A program made the translations under genes and the position numbers. A stretch of 64,000 nucleotides of DNA from Linyphia triangularis (lineage: Eukaryota; Arthropoda; Arachnida; Araneae; Linyphiidae), in NCBI GenBank assembly GCA_963978545.1, contig OZ021722.1, forward strand, positions 62,001 through 126,000, in the 5' to 3' direction. The notes below the pieces were generated by a model. The model saw nothing but the letters and a program-made list of their open reading frames with translations, had not been told where the DNA came from and did no database searches. Numbering within the stretch: the first letter of the stretch is position 1; each line of letters begins with the position of its first letter. Below are positions 54,973-64,000 of the stretch, in pieces.

Positions 54973-57243
54973 CTAATCTGACTCAAAAAATAAAGTCATG
55001 TTTAACAAGTTTAATTTTCGGGGAGGTCTGATCTTTCGTCCAAATCTTGACAACTTCGGAACGTCCACATCGTGAACACCAGGAGATAATCCAGTCATCT
55101 CTGGGTCAGCAGTCGGAAAAAAAGTTGTCACTGGATCATCCGGTGGGGCCGACGACTCTGGAACATCGCTTAGACCAGCAGCTACAGCTGGAGTCTCTGT
55201 AGGAAGGATCTCTAGAGGAAAAACTCTCTGCACAGGACGGATTATAACATAGTTACCACACTTCAATTTTAATGTACGAACTTTACCGTCCCTACCAGGT
55301 AACAAATCCAAAATTTTGGCTAAAGGCCAAAATAATCTCTTTTTGCTAGTGTTCTCTACAAGGACAATTTCCCCAACAGTAAAGTCTCGAGAAGATGACT
55401 TTTGGTGTCGTTGTACTAACAATCCCAAATATTCCCTTCGGAATCTACCTCTTAAATCTTTAAGCAATTTGGCTCGATACTTAACACGTTTTCGAAATCT
55501 GGCACACTCATCTAAATCAGATACATCAGAGGTAGAATTGGTCATTAGAAACATGGCTGGTGTAATAGCAACCAAGTCCTCAGAATCCTCTGACACATAA
55601 GTCAATGGACGGGAATTAATAATCGATTCACAATCACAACAGACTGTCAGTAACTCTTCGTAAGATAAAATTGACTTTCCTAGAGTGCGTTTCAGAAGAT
55701 CTTTAATCACTCTTACAAGTCTCTCCCACCACCCTCCCCACCAAGCAGCAGTGGGTGGGATGAACTTCCATTTCACACACTGAAGTTCTGTCTCACGTTC
55801 AATTTTATCCCAGTCCAGCTTTTGGAATTCAGTAACAGCACCCTTAAAATTACTACCGTTGTCTGTGTACACTTGTCGAGCGATAAATCGATGAAAAGCT
55901 AGTAGAAAATTCTCCGTTGAGAGTGAAGTCACAAGTTCTAAATGCAATGCTCGGAAGACCGCACATGTAAATAACACAATCCACACTTTCTCACCATTCA
56001 AAAGGAAGAGAGGACCGGTCAGATCTATGCCTATAACCTCAAAAACATTAGCCTCACTTACACGGTCTGCAGGTAAAGCAACAGGCGAGCTAACAGCTGG
56101 TTTTGCACTATATCTGCGGCAGGTTACACACTTCCTTATCACATTTCTAACAGTTTTCCTAGATTTTAAAATCCAAAATTTTTCTCGAATTATTGAAAGT
56201 AATATTTGGGTACCCGCATGACAATTTACTTTATGTAGGTATTCAATTAACTTCAAAGTTAAGAGGCAATTTTCTGGAAGGAGGATAGGTGTTAAAAAAC
56301 AAGGGTTATCTTTCCGCTCAGTTATTTTTGTCTTAACGCGTATTAACCCATCTCCATCTTTGAAGACATTAATTATCGGAATACAACTTGGATCAGGGAA
56401 AAATTCTCTTTGTATTGAGCCAATAAGAATTTTTTCTGCCTTGTCAATTCCAGAACTTGACAATTCACCTACAGCTCTATCGTCAGATGTCGTACGACAG
56501 TTACTAATGAATCTTCTAAACCATGCTGTCAATCTGACCATAGAGTGATAATTTGTAAACCTTTGTGAATACCAAGGAAAGCTATCTTTGACATTAAGGT
56601 TACAAAGTTTAACCTTCCTCCTTTCAGCATTGACCTCTTTAATCTCACACTTTATGTCAGTTACTGGCCATTTTCTTGAGTCTTCTTGCAGCCACACAGG
56701 ACCATTAAGCCATGCTGAATCCAACAGATGACTCGGGGAGCACCCACGAGAAAGAACATCTGCCGGATTCAACGTACCGGGAACGTGCCTCCAATTGTCC
56801 GGAGACGTTATTTTTCCTATCTCTTTTACTCTATTGGACACGAACATTGACCACTCCCCATAGTTTTTAATCCAATATAAAGCTACTATAGAGTCAGTCC
56901 AAAATGTAATATTTAAATTCGGCATATCCAAAGCCCCTTGAACTGATTTAACCAATCGTGCCCCTACACAACACGCTAATACTTCCAATCTAGGAATTGA
57001 AACGGGTTTCGTAGGAGCTACCCTTGACTTGGCCTTAATTAAATGTAACTTAATCCCTGTTTTCGTTATAGACCTAATGAATATACAAGCAGCATACGCA
57101 TTTTTGGAAGCGTCAACAAAAACATGTAGTTCCGATATTTCACCAATCTCAATATATCTAGGGATTTCTATATATTTTAAGCATTTCACTTCTTGGAGCC
57201 ATCTACAGAATTTTTTGCACATCTCACGTGGCAGAGGATCGTC
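54973..57243 (-). pseudogene. BEL/Pao pol, second part: RNase H and integrase
   Basis: Continues in the same frame after a single TAG (57244-57246): DDPLPREMCKKFC, then HVFVDASKNAYAACIFIR (RNase H), FWTDSIVALYWI and HVPGTLNPADVLSRG. The integrase has the zinc-binding H-H-C-C (HKVNCHAGTQ, CVTCRRY), first Asp in GIDLTGPL (about 56025), second in VYTDNGSNFKG (about 55860) and Glu in GGWWERLVR (about 55720). Just before the second Asp, FIARQVYTDNG is shorter than the usual FIARRG-P--IYSDNG, so about five or six residues seem deleted. A DUF5641-type tail (FTVGEIVLV) follows, and the stop is at 54973-54975. Confidence 0.92.
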
Positions 57244-59517
57244 CTAAGATAATTTAAGTTTCCACGCTTCTTGTAGCCAAAGTTTGGGCAACAAAGTGAC
57301 AGCTGTTAAAATACCAATAGGGTCGAAATATTGCTGCACCATAGACAGTACTGATCGTTTAGTAACTTCAACAATACCCTGGAGTTGTTCATTACCTATA
57401 GAACATCTCAGTGTGTCTCTATCCAAGTTCCAAATTAGACCCAATAAATTTGTGTCCCCAGTACTCTTAAAAACATTTGGCCCTGCAACATTACTCTCCC
57501 AGTTCCTCAAATTAAAACACCCCTTGGCCATAACACTCGTAGCCCCTGAAATAAAATTATCCATTTCATTTACATTAAATACTCCACTAACACAATTGTC
57601 TACATAGAAGGAATGCTTTAGTTTTAATATAAGTTCAACATAATCAGGAGATGAATGATTGAGCAAATGATTTATAGAAGCTGCTAATAGGAACGGGCTT
57701 GAACTCACACCAAATACTACTCTACAATGACGATAAACAATCTCTTCATTTTGTGAAGGATAAAAAAACCTTAAATAGTCTCTATGTTCTGGTGCGATAC
57801 TCAGTTGCAGAAATGCCTTCTCAATGTCCGACGACAAACCAATGGGATACGACCTGAACCTATCAATAATGTCCGGAATGAGTTCAATTAAATTGGGGCC
57901 CTTCAATAAACAATCGTTTAAGGACGGTAGATTCATTTCTTTCGATGAAGCATCAAACACCGGCCTCACCTTACTAGTTTGACTTGAAAGCTTTATTACG
58001 GGTTTATGTGGTAAGTAATGGGATTCTCTATCTAACTCCACATCTGGAACTCTTTCTATAATATTTAACTTTTCCCATTCCTTGAAAACAGCGCAATATT
58101 CATCCCAATAATTGTTATTAACCCCATTTTGACACATTCGTCTATGCCTTTTAACAGTTAAAGATTTATTACTAGGTACTTCAAAACCTCCCTTAAAAGG
58201 TAAAAGCAATTCATATCTTCCATCTGGAAGTATTTTTAAATCGTTTTCAAACTGATTTATTGAGTCCACTAGCCATTTGCTTTCATTATTTTCCATCGGG
58301 TCCCGAATTCCCAAAGTTTCAAGATCCCATAACTCTTTTATATTTAAAGCACACGAATGCAATGTCAACAAAGTTAAAACATTAGAATTCAATTTTTTTT
58401 CATATAAAGCAGGCAATGATATGGCTTTGTGTTCCTCACAAATCCCATTTGTGACTTTACCCATAACCGTGCATCCCAATTTTGTATCTACAACAATCAG
58501 TCCAGAATTCAAATTAGTACATTTCCCTGTTAAAATTGAACTAATCACATCAGCCCCCAAAAGTAAATCTACTTCATGATCAGGTATAAGTAAATCTGAT
58601 ATCTCAGTACCCTTTTCTTTTATTTCGATTAGTGCTGATAAGTCATTTACTTTAGGAACAACCCCACAAATTTTAATTTCGGAAAGTACTTCTATTGAAC
58701 ACTTGAAATTATTACTCAAGCCTTGTATTCTAATGTTATATACAAAATGTTCAAGGGGTTTACTTTCTCTCCCCCCAAACAAGCCGTGTACTATGGTTTG
58801 TTTTGACTTAGGTAGCAATTGCAAATTTTTAATAATTCTAGTTGTTAAATAGGATTTTTGTGACCCTGTATCTAACATCCCCCGGACAATCTGTTCACGA
58901 CCATTACCATTTACTTTAACAGCTATGGTTTGTAAATAAATATTTTCTGACACAGATTGATTGGCCAGAACATTACTAATTTCTGGTTCCGCAGTAGTAC
59001 TACGGTCCGAAGGTGTATCGTCACGCTGAGGGCACATTAAAATATAATGACCCTTTTCACACTGTAGACATTTAACTGTGCGTCTGCAATTACGACTCAT
59101 GTGGCCAAAACCTAAACATTTAAAACAAGCTCTTTTTTTCATAACAAAACTCTTTCTATCATTATAAGACATTTTGCGAGCTAAAAAACATTCAGAACTT
59201 AAGTGATGTTTACTACAAAATATACGCTGAATTTTGCCGGACCCCTCTTCCTTACCTGAATTTATTAACACTGCACTTGTGGGATTCATTTGCACAACAC
59301 TACTATTTTTTCTTTCCGAAATACTCTTCAGCGGGTCACCAAGTCCAGAGCGAGCGGGTAATATCATTTCTTCGCTCTGAACTTCTCCACGAAGAAAGAA
59401 CATGAGCTTCTCCAAGGAACGCACACTGGAAAGCTGGGGGGAATCATCATCAGTGGAACTGCGGGATGACTCATCCAAGGAGCGGCTCCTCTCCCACGCA
59501 CGTAGTCGGGCAAACAC
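57244..59517 (-). pseudogene. BEL/Pao pol, first part: protease and RT
   Basis: Zinc knuckles CFKCLGFGHMSRNC and CLQCEKGHYILMC (about 59055-59140), DUF1758 protease with MLDTGSQKSYL (about 58860), then RT with VRPVFDASSKEMNLPSLND and SSDIEKAFLQLSI. The active-site motif reads YVDN (57595-57606). Ends with the Pao-specific YFDPIGILTAVTLLPKLWLQ. The only break is the TAG at 57244-57246, which falls where relatives have Trp before DDPLP, so a single base change is likely. Confidence 0.93.
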
Positions 59518-60290
59518 GACTCCACAAGTGGTTCTAGAAAGTCTGCAAATTTTTCTTTTGTTCTCCCTAGGCTTTCCAAAGCCATTAACTTGCCTTCTAG
59601 AAGGTCGTAGAGTTCACATAAGTCGATTTTGCATTTTCCCGATGTATTTCTCATCACTATACTCAGCAAGTCTCTAACGTATATTTGGACGAGTAGGTCT
59701 TCACGGCCAAATCGTTCAGTAAGCTGTTTAATCACTTTAGAATAATTTTCCCTGGTTGGTGGGAAACTCTCAACCAGTCTTGCAGCTTTTGAGGCAGGAA
59801 CAACACATTGCAACAAATATTGGAATTTATCCTCCTCAACAATGTCCTCATCTTCATGGATTTTGACAAATTGTGCCCAAAATTCCAAATATTCTTTGGG
59901 ATCGCCGCTGAAACGTTTCAATTCTAATCGCGGTAACTTGAAGCGACGTTTTCCTCCTGTAGATTCAGCGTACTCCGATGCAGGTACAACGGTGGACAAA
60001 TTAGCTATCGCCGTTTCCAACATAGCAGATACAGTCAAATACCTGTCCCTATATTCCTCCGCTGTCACAAAATCCCCTTCATATGTGATCGCCAACGCTT
60101 CATCACTCAGGAGGGCACTGGATACTTCCTCCTGCGCGGCACATAGACGATCAAATTTATCCCGAAGCTTGTTTAGCAAAGCTTGCAGATCCGAGAGTGA
60201 TTGTTCATTGTTCAATTCATCTTGAATCGTATTCGCACACACGGTAAAAGCCGTGCGTAGTGCCTTTCTGATTGCCTTCACTTTTTCCAT
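59364..60290 (-). pseudogene. BEL/Pao gag (DUF1759)
   Basis: ATG at 60290 (MEKVKAIRKALR), 25 bp after the LTR. Coiled-coil N-terminus, then the DUF1759 region with KLPRLELKRFSGDPKEYLEF and LTERFGREDLLVQIYVRDL. The true gag-pol frame leaves this ORF near 59490, where VESCLPDYVR should join RAWERSRS of the pol frame (a -1 change); residues after that in this frame are spurious. BEL elements usually have one gag-pol ORF, so this is more likely a 1-bp lesion than programmed frameshifting. Confidence 0.88.
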
Positions 60291-60296
60291 ACTTTC

Positions 60297-60313
60297 ACTG
60301 TCGCGGACGCCAC
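60297..60313 (-). promoter_or_regulatory. BEL/Pao primer-binding site
   Basis: TGGCGTCCGCGACAGTG on the minus strand, two bases after the 5' LTR. It starts with TGG as needed to pair with a tRNA CCA end. The tRNA was not identified. Confidence 0.6.
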
Positions 60314-60315
60314 TA

Positions 60316-60502
60316 TTTAACAAACATAGCAAGGATTCATATTATGGATAAGATAAGCAATAAAACAGACACGCTGAATCAAAGAAAAGAACATTCCATT
60401 TATAATTAAGTGAACGTTAAACGAACCAAAATTTTTAAGAATCAAAACAAGAACCGAAACTTTCTTACAAAGTTGAGTTGAGTTGAGTTGTGTTTCGCAA
60501 CA
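60316..60502 (-). repeat. BEL/Pao 5' LTR
   Basis: Partner of 54762-54954. Confidence 0.87.
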
Positions 60503-60507
60503 ACAGT

Positions 60508-61650
60508 AAGTATCTATTCTCTGCACAACTTCCAGCGAAAAAGCCGAAATTGACTATTTTCTAGCGCTCTTACGAAACTTCACTTAATTATACAAAAAAT
60601 ACCATAGATTCGTCTCGGTGATATCTTTCAACGAAAAAAAAATTGAGTACCTAGGACAAAAGACAACGAAGAAAAAAAATATTGAAAATTCTAAAACGAA
60701 ATAAAAAAACGAGTTCTAGCCCGATTTTGATGTAAAAATTTAGACAAACGTACAGCCCTAACTAATCTATAGATCTTCAAACGGATTGAATTATAGGATG
60801 CGGAATGTTTCAACTTAAAATCCTACGCTGGTTTGAACTTCATTAAATAATTATTTCTATTTTTAATTAATTTAAAACCACTTTTTTTCATTTCATAATT
60901 TGGCGACAGATAAAGGCGATCAGCTTGTAATTGAGGTTCAGATATATATGCCAAAAGTTGCCAAACAGGTTTGCTATCATTTGGAAGTTAGTTTTTCCGA
61001 CATGTTAGGCTTAAGTGAGTTTTAACGTAATGTTAAAGTATAGGAGAACGAATTGGACTATAATTATATGGCTTATAACATCTTTAAAATTTAAATAATT
61101 TAATTTTTGAAGAGATAGAATTAAAGAGAAATATTTGTTCTTTAAGTTGCATGTGTTATTTGAACTGTATGACAATTTAGAGAGAGTTAACTTTCAAAAA
61201 CATTTTAATTTCGGGAAATCTCCATTGAAAAATTGAAAACAATCACATTTTGTTGCAAGATACAATGGGCTAAATACAAAGTACAAATTTGGAGGTTATG
61301 CGAGCTGACGTCACAGTCAACTCATTACAGAGGACTAAATGAACCACGCATTGCGATTGGTTAATGGAATTTGCAAAAATGTCATTCGTTTTTAAAGATG
61401 TGTTGATTTTTACTTTCCGTTGTAAAATGAAATTGTAGAATCATATATCATCAAAATTGTAATTTCATAGTGAATTTTAAAATTGTTGTTAAGAAAATAT
61501 TTTAAATTTTGTCAAATATCAATGGGTTATTATGTGAACCAAAATAATGCTTGGTATAATAAAAATAATTTATACTGCAATATTTATTAGACTGTAAAAA
61601 AACTTGTAATATTTATTTGTAACAATTTATTAGTATAAACTTTCAATGGG
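60508..61650. other. AT-rich DNA, nothing recognisable
   Basis: No SLC5 exon, TE end or RNA gene was found on either strand. Confidence 0.5.
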
Positions 61651-61654
61651 ATGC

Positions 61655-61790
61655 ACGCTCTGGCCTTGTAAGTTAAAGGTGCCGGATTTGATTCCTGTGT
61701 TAGGTGTGGATGTTCGTTGTGATTCGGAATCCACGTTAAGCTGTGGGTCCCGGACTGATTAGTCGTTATTATGCACTAAAATAGGTCATT
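61655..61790 (+). mobile_element. Diverged SINE fragment
   Basis: GGATTTGATTCCTGTGTTAG and GTGTGGATGTTCG align with the B-box and body of the SINE at 44407 (GGTTCGAGTCCCGTGTCAGG, CATGGGTGTTTG). The A box is not recognisable. Confidence 0.4.
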
Positions 61791-61799
61791 GTGCGTACA

Positions 61800-61960
61800 A
61801 ACTAACCAAACGAGCTGAAACTTGGCAGACAGGCTCTTTGTCGATGGCAACGTATTTCATTAAGTTTTGGGAGTTGAGTTGCCATACACAAGTTTCTATT
61901 ACTCGTTCGTGGTCGATTTTGATGGTTACTGCCATCCGCATTCAACCAATTTGTAAATTT
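61800..61960 (+). repeat. Dispersed repeat R, partial copy
   Basis: GAGCTGAAACTTGGCAGACA, then GGCAACGTATTTCATTAAGT and TTTTGGGAGTTGAG, related to copies 1-5. Confidence 0.45.
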
Positions 61961-61994
61961 TCAAGTAGGTTTTAGCATGTAAGATATCATTGAA

Positions 61995-62350
61995 CTCAAC
62001 TTGAAGAATTTTGAATATTCATGGTACCAGGTGTACCATGGGTGGTACTACTTCTGGTTTATCAATTTTGAAGATAAATATGGCATGTTGGGTGTCGTTG
62101 GGCTTGTCTTGAAAAATTATGAATGTTTAAGGTACCAGGTATAGCATAGGTAGTACCACTTTCAGTTTATCAAATTCCAAGATAAATATGGCATGTTGGA
62201 CTTTTGTTTTGACGAATTATGAATGTTTAAAGTACCAGGTATGCTATTGGTACCACTTTCGGTTTATCAATTTTAAAGATAATTATTGCATATAAGGTAT
62301 CGTCGAACTCAGTTTGAAGAATTATGAATATCCCTGGTACCAGGTTTACC
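61995..62350. repeat. Tandem array 1, four units of 100-110 bp
   Basis: Each unit has AATTATGAAT (or a variant), GGTACCAGGT, then a TACCAT or CAT-GGTAGTACCACTT segment, TCGGTTTATCAATTTT and AAGATAAATATGGCAT. Units start near 62006, 62115, 62215 and 62323. Units differ by roughly 15-25%. Confidence 0.82.
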
Positions 62351-62433
62351 ATAGGGGATAAATAGAAAAACGATGAAACGGACAAATTCAAAAAAGAGAA
62401 GTCGTCAGTGTTTAAAAAAAAGTTATGATATAT

Positions 62434-62683
62434 CCCCCAAAAAAACACTTTTGAAAAGTAGAAGAACCACCAACCTCAAAAACACAAAAACTTTCTTACA
62501 ATAAAAAAATCATAAACATGATGAAAATTTTCAGCCACAAACACAGTGATATAAAAGAATGGCCAACCTCTGATTAGAACTCTCGGTTGTGACTCGCTTA
62601 CGAATGTATGCTTACTTAATTTATTTTCAACATTTAAGTTCCGCTCCCATAAAAATTTACGCTGCTTGAGGTTGGCGCCCGTC
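62434..62683. repeat. Long hairpin, left arm
   Basis: 250 bp from CCCCCAAAAAAACACTTTTG to GAGGTTGGCGCCCGTC. It is the near-exact inverse of 62975-63225, with only about five differences by eye. The loop (62684-62974, 291 bp) is non-repetitive apart from a weakly inverted CAAGCGTTT/AAACGCAAGC pair. Confidence 0.93.
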
Positions 62684-62974
62684 TTAATTACTAACCTTTA
62701 AAACCCCCCCCACACATAAAAACTTTCCAAAATGTATGTATCAACCAAACAAAAGCTTACCAGAAACACTTTAGTTTCCTACTTAAAAAATTCTTAATAA
62801 CGATTCAAATGCAAGCGTTTGAGCACAGTTTCTCTATACTATTTTGAAAATTACACGAGCATGAATATTTACACCACTTTGTATTTCCTACCCATCCAAA
62901 TGAAATCATAAACTCGAATATTCGTGCAAACATCCATAAATTTGTTTAAACGCAAGCATTGTTAATATTCCTAT

Positions 62975-63225
62975 GACGGGCGCCAACCTCAAGCAGCGTA
63001 AATTTTTATGGGAGCGGAACTTAAATGTTAAAAATAAATTAAGTAAGCATACATTCGTAAGCGAGTCACAACCGAGAGTTCTAATCAGAGGATGGCCATT
63101 TTTTTATATCACTGTGTTTGTGGCTGAAAATTTTCATCATGTTTATGATTTTTTTATTATAAGAAAGTTTTTTGTGTTTTTGAGGTTGGTGGTTCTTCTA
63201 CTTTTCAAAAGTGTTTTTTTGGGGG
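62975..63225. repeat. Long hairpin, right arm
   Basis: Inverse of 62434-62683. Nine bases at its inner end (GACGGGCGC) mark a sharp boundary. The 129-codon frame starting near 62973 lies mostly inside this arm and has no recognisable product. Confidence 0.93.
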
Positions 63226-63244
63226 TTTATATATTCTACACTTC

Positions 63245-64000
63245 AGACGTTTGCTCCCATTTCGATCCCGACAAATTGATTAATCAAAATAGAAACTTTC
63301 CTTTGTTGACATTTTTAACAAAATTTATAACTGTGAATAGGGTATTGGAAAAAGACATTTGAATATCCCTCGTTTAGAACTCGTTTAACTCCCTTCGGAC
63401 CCTTTTTAATTACGTAATCGAGATTGCAATAGTTTATTGTGTGTATGTTTTCTCTTAGTACTAAATTTCAAAGTAGTAGCTGTATTGGAATTGAGACATT
63501 AAGATAATCCTCGTATAGTTTAAATGTTACGTCGACTTTTAATCCCTTAAAAATTTGTTAATCGATATTGGAATAACTTATTTTTTTTTTACATTTGCCC
63601 TTTTAACATTTGCACTAAATATCAGAATTATGAAAACTAGATTGGAAGTGGGACATTCGGATATCCATCGTTTAGAACATTTAACCCATTTTCGACCCCT
63701 TAAAGTTAGTTAATCGGGAACGGAATAGCTTACTTTTTCTATGTTTATCTTTTTTGATATTTGTACCAATTTTCATAGTTGTGACCAAATGGGAAGTGAG
63801 ACATTCGAATATCCCTCGTTTGGAACATTTAACACTTTTTCCAACCCTTAAGTGGGTAAATCGAGATCGGAATGGTTTACTTTTCTATGTTTATCTTTAT
63901 TGACATTCATACCAATTTCCAGAGTTATTACGAAATGGGAAGTAGGACATTCGAATATCACTCGTTTGAAATGTTTTACCCTTCTTTCGACCCCTAAAAG
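63245..64000. repeat. Tandem array 2, about 150-bp units, runs off the window
   Basis: Each unit has GACATTCGAATATCCCTCGT, TTAGAACATTTAACCC, CGACCC-TTAA, TAATCGAGAT-GGAATAG and TTTCTATGTTTATCTT. The GAATATCCCTCG phrase recurs near 63361, 63502, 63659, 63809 and 63954. Diverged. It continues beyond the right edge. Confidence 0.85.

Larger units (their letters stand above)
54762..60502 (-). mobile_element. BEL/Pao LTR retrotransposon, 5.7 kb, nearly intact
   Basis: Short LTRs at 54762-54954 and 60316-60502. Possible 5-bp target duplication AAAGT/ACAGT (54757-54761 and 60503-60507, one mismatch). Polypurine tract AAAAAGGGGGAGGA on the minus strand at 54955-54969. The minus strand carries gag, DUF1758 protease, RT, Pao peptidase/RNase H and integrase in the BEL order. 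Only one in-frame stop, one frame change and one small deletion are visible, so it is the youngest-looking coding element in the window. Confidence 0.94.

Noticed and set aside
59364..59495. C-terminal 45 residues of the BEL gag frame as real protein
   Set aside because: They run past the point where the pol frame takes over; the family sequence continues in the other frame.
46057..60502. Infectious retrovirus-like elements with an envelope gene
   Set aside because: Neither the Ty3 nor the BEL/Pao element has any ORF between integrase and the 3' LTR that could be an envelope.
62973..63362. A 129-codon protein gene
   Set aside because: Most of it lies in the right arm of the long hairpin and the rest in a tandem array. 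No recognisable domain.
1..64000. CRISPR arrays, operons or bacterial contamination
   Set aside because: Exon-intron structure, eukaryotic TEs and microsatellites throughout; no regularly spaced short repeats of CRISPR type.

Overview
The window is animal nuclear DNA. It is strongly AT-rich, contains short GC-richer exons with consensus splice sites, and is dominated by transposable elements. The mix of transposons (BEL/Pao, Ty3, Ty1/copia, a Jockey-like LINE, piggyBac, hAT, tRNA-derived SINEs, foldback MITEs) points to an arthropod. A chelicerate, most likely a spider, is my best guess; no single feature proves it.

Two host genes are visible and they converge. On the plus strand, three exons (4091-4252, 26312-26408, 28682-28743) join in phase and encode the C-terminal end of a DUF4743/Nudix hydrolase (the NUDT20/24, YJR142W-like family). 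The first of the two introns is 22 kb. On the minus strand, five in-phase exons (52828-52895, 51963-52049, 51732-51889, 41393-41493, 39983-40092) plus a probable last exon (37885-37962) encode the C-terminal half of an SLC5 sodium:solute symporter of the SMCT/SMVT type. One of its introns is 10 kb. Upstream exons of both genes lie outside the window or were not recognised.

Layout. 0.3-1.7 kb: decayed hAT/ZBED-like transposase cut by a 154-bp Tigger-type MITE. 2.1-2.9 kb: Ty3 protease relic. 4.1 kb: Nudix exon. 4.6-6.6 kb: dead piggyBac. About 8.3-20.2 kb: Jockey-like LINE holding two nested insertions, a hAT element (8-bp TSD) and a full-length Ty1/copia element (5-bp TSD). 21.7-25.6 kb: non-coding LTR element inside a TA microsatellite. 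26.3-28.9 kb: last two Nudix exons and poly(A) signal. 29-38 kb: AT-rich intergenic DNA with old repeats. 38-53 kb: SLC5 exons, with Ty3, LINE, SINE and foldback debris in the large intron, including a 3.7-kb Ty3 element with both LTRs and a 4-bp TSD. 53.4-54.1 kb: SINE and foldback element. 54.8-60.5 kb: almost intact BEL/Pao element. 62-64 kb: two tandem arrays with a very long, about 98% matched hairpin between them.

Recurrent themes are TEs nested in TEs with readable target duplications, and a dispersed repeat of about 0.5 kb, always in plus orientation, that lies next to four host exons. No CRISPR, operon or prokaryotic feature is present. I did not find a clear new multi-gene system. 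The best candidates for something undescribed are the long hairpin between tandem arrays, the exon-adjacent repeat family, and the non-coding LTR element.
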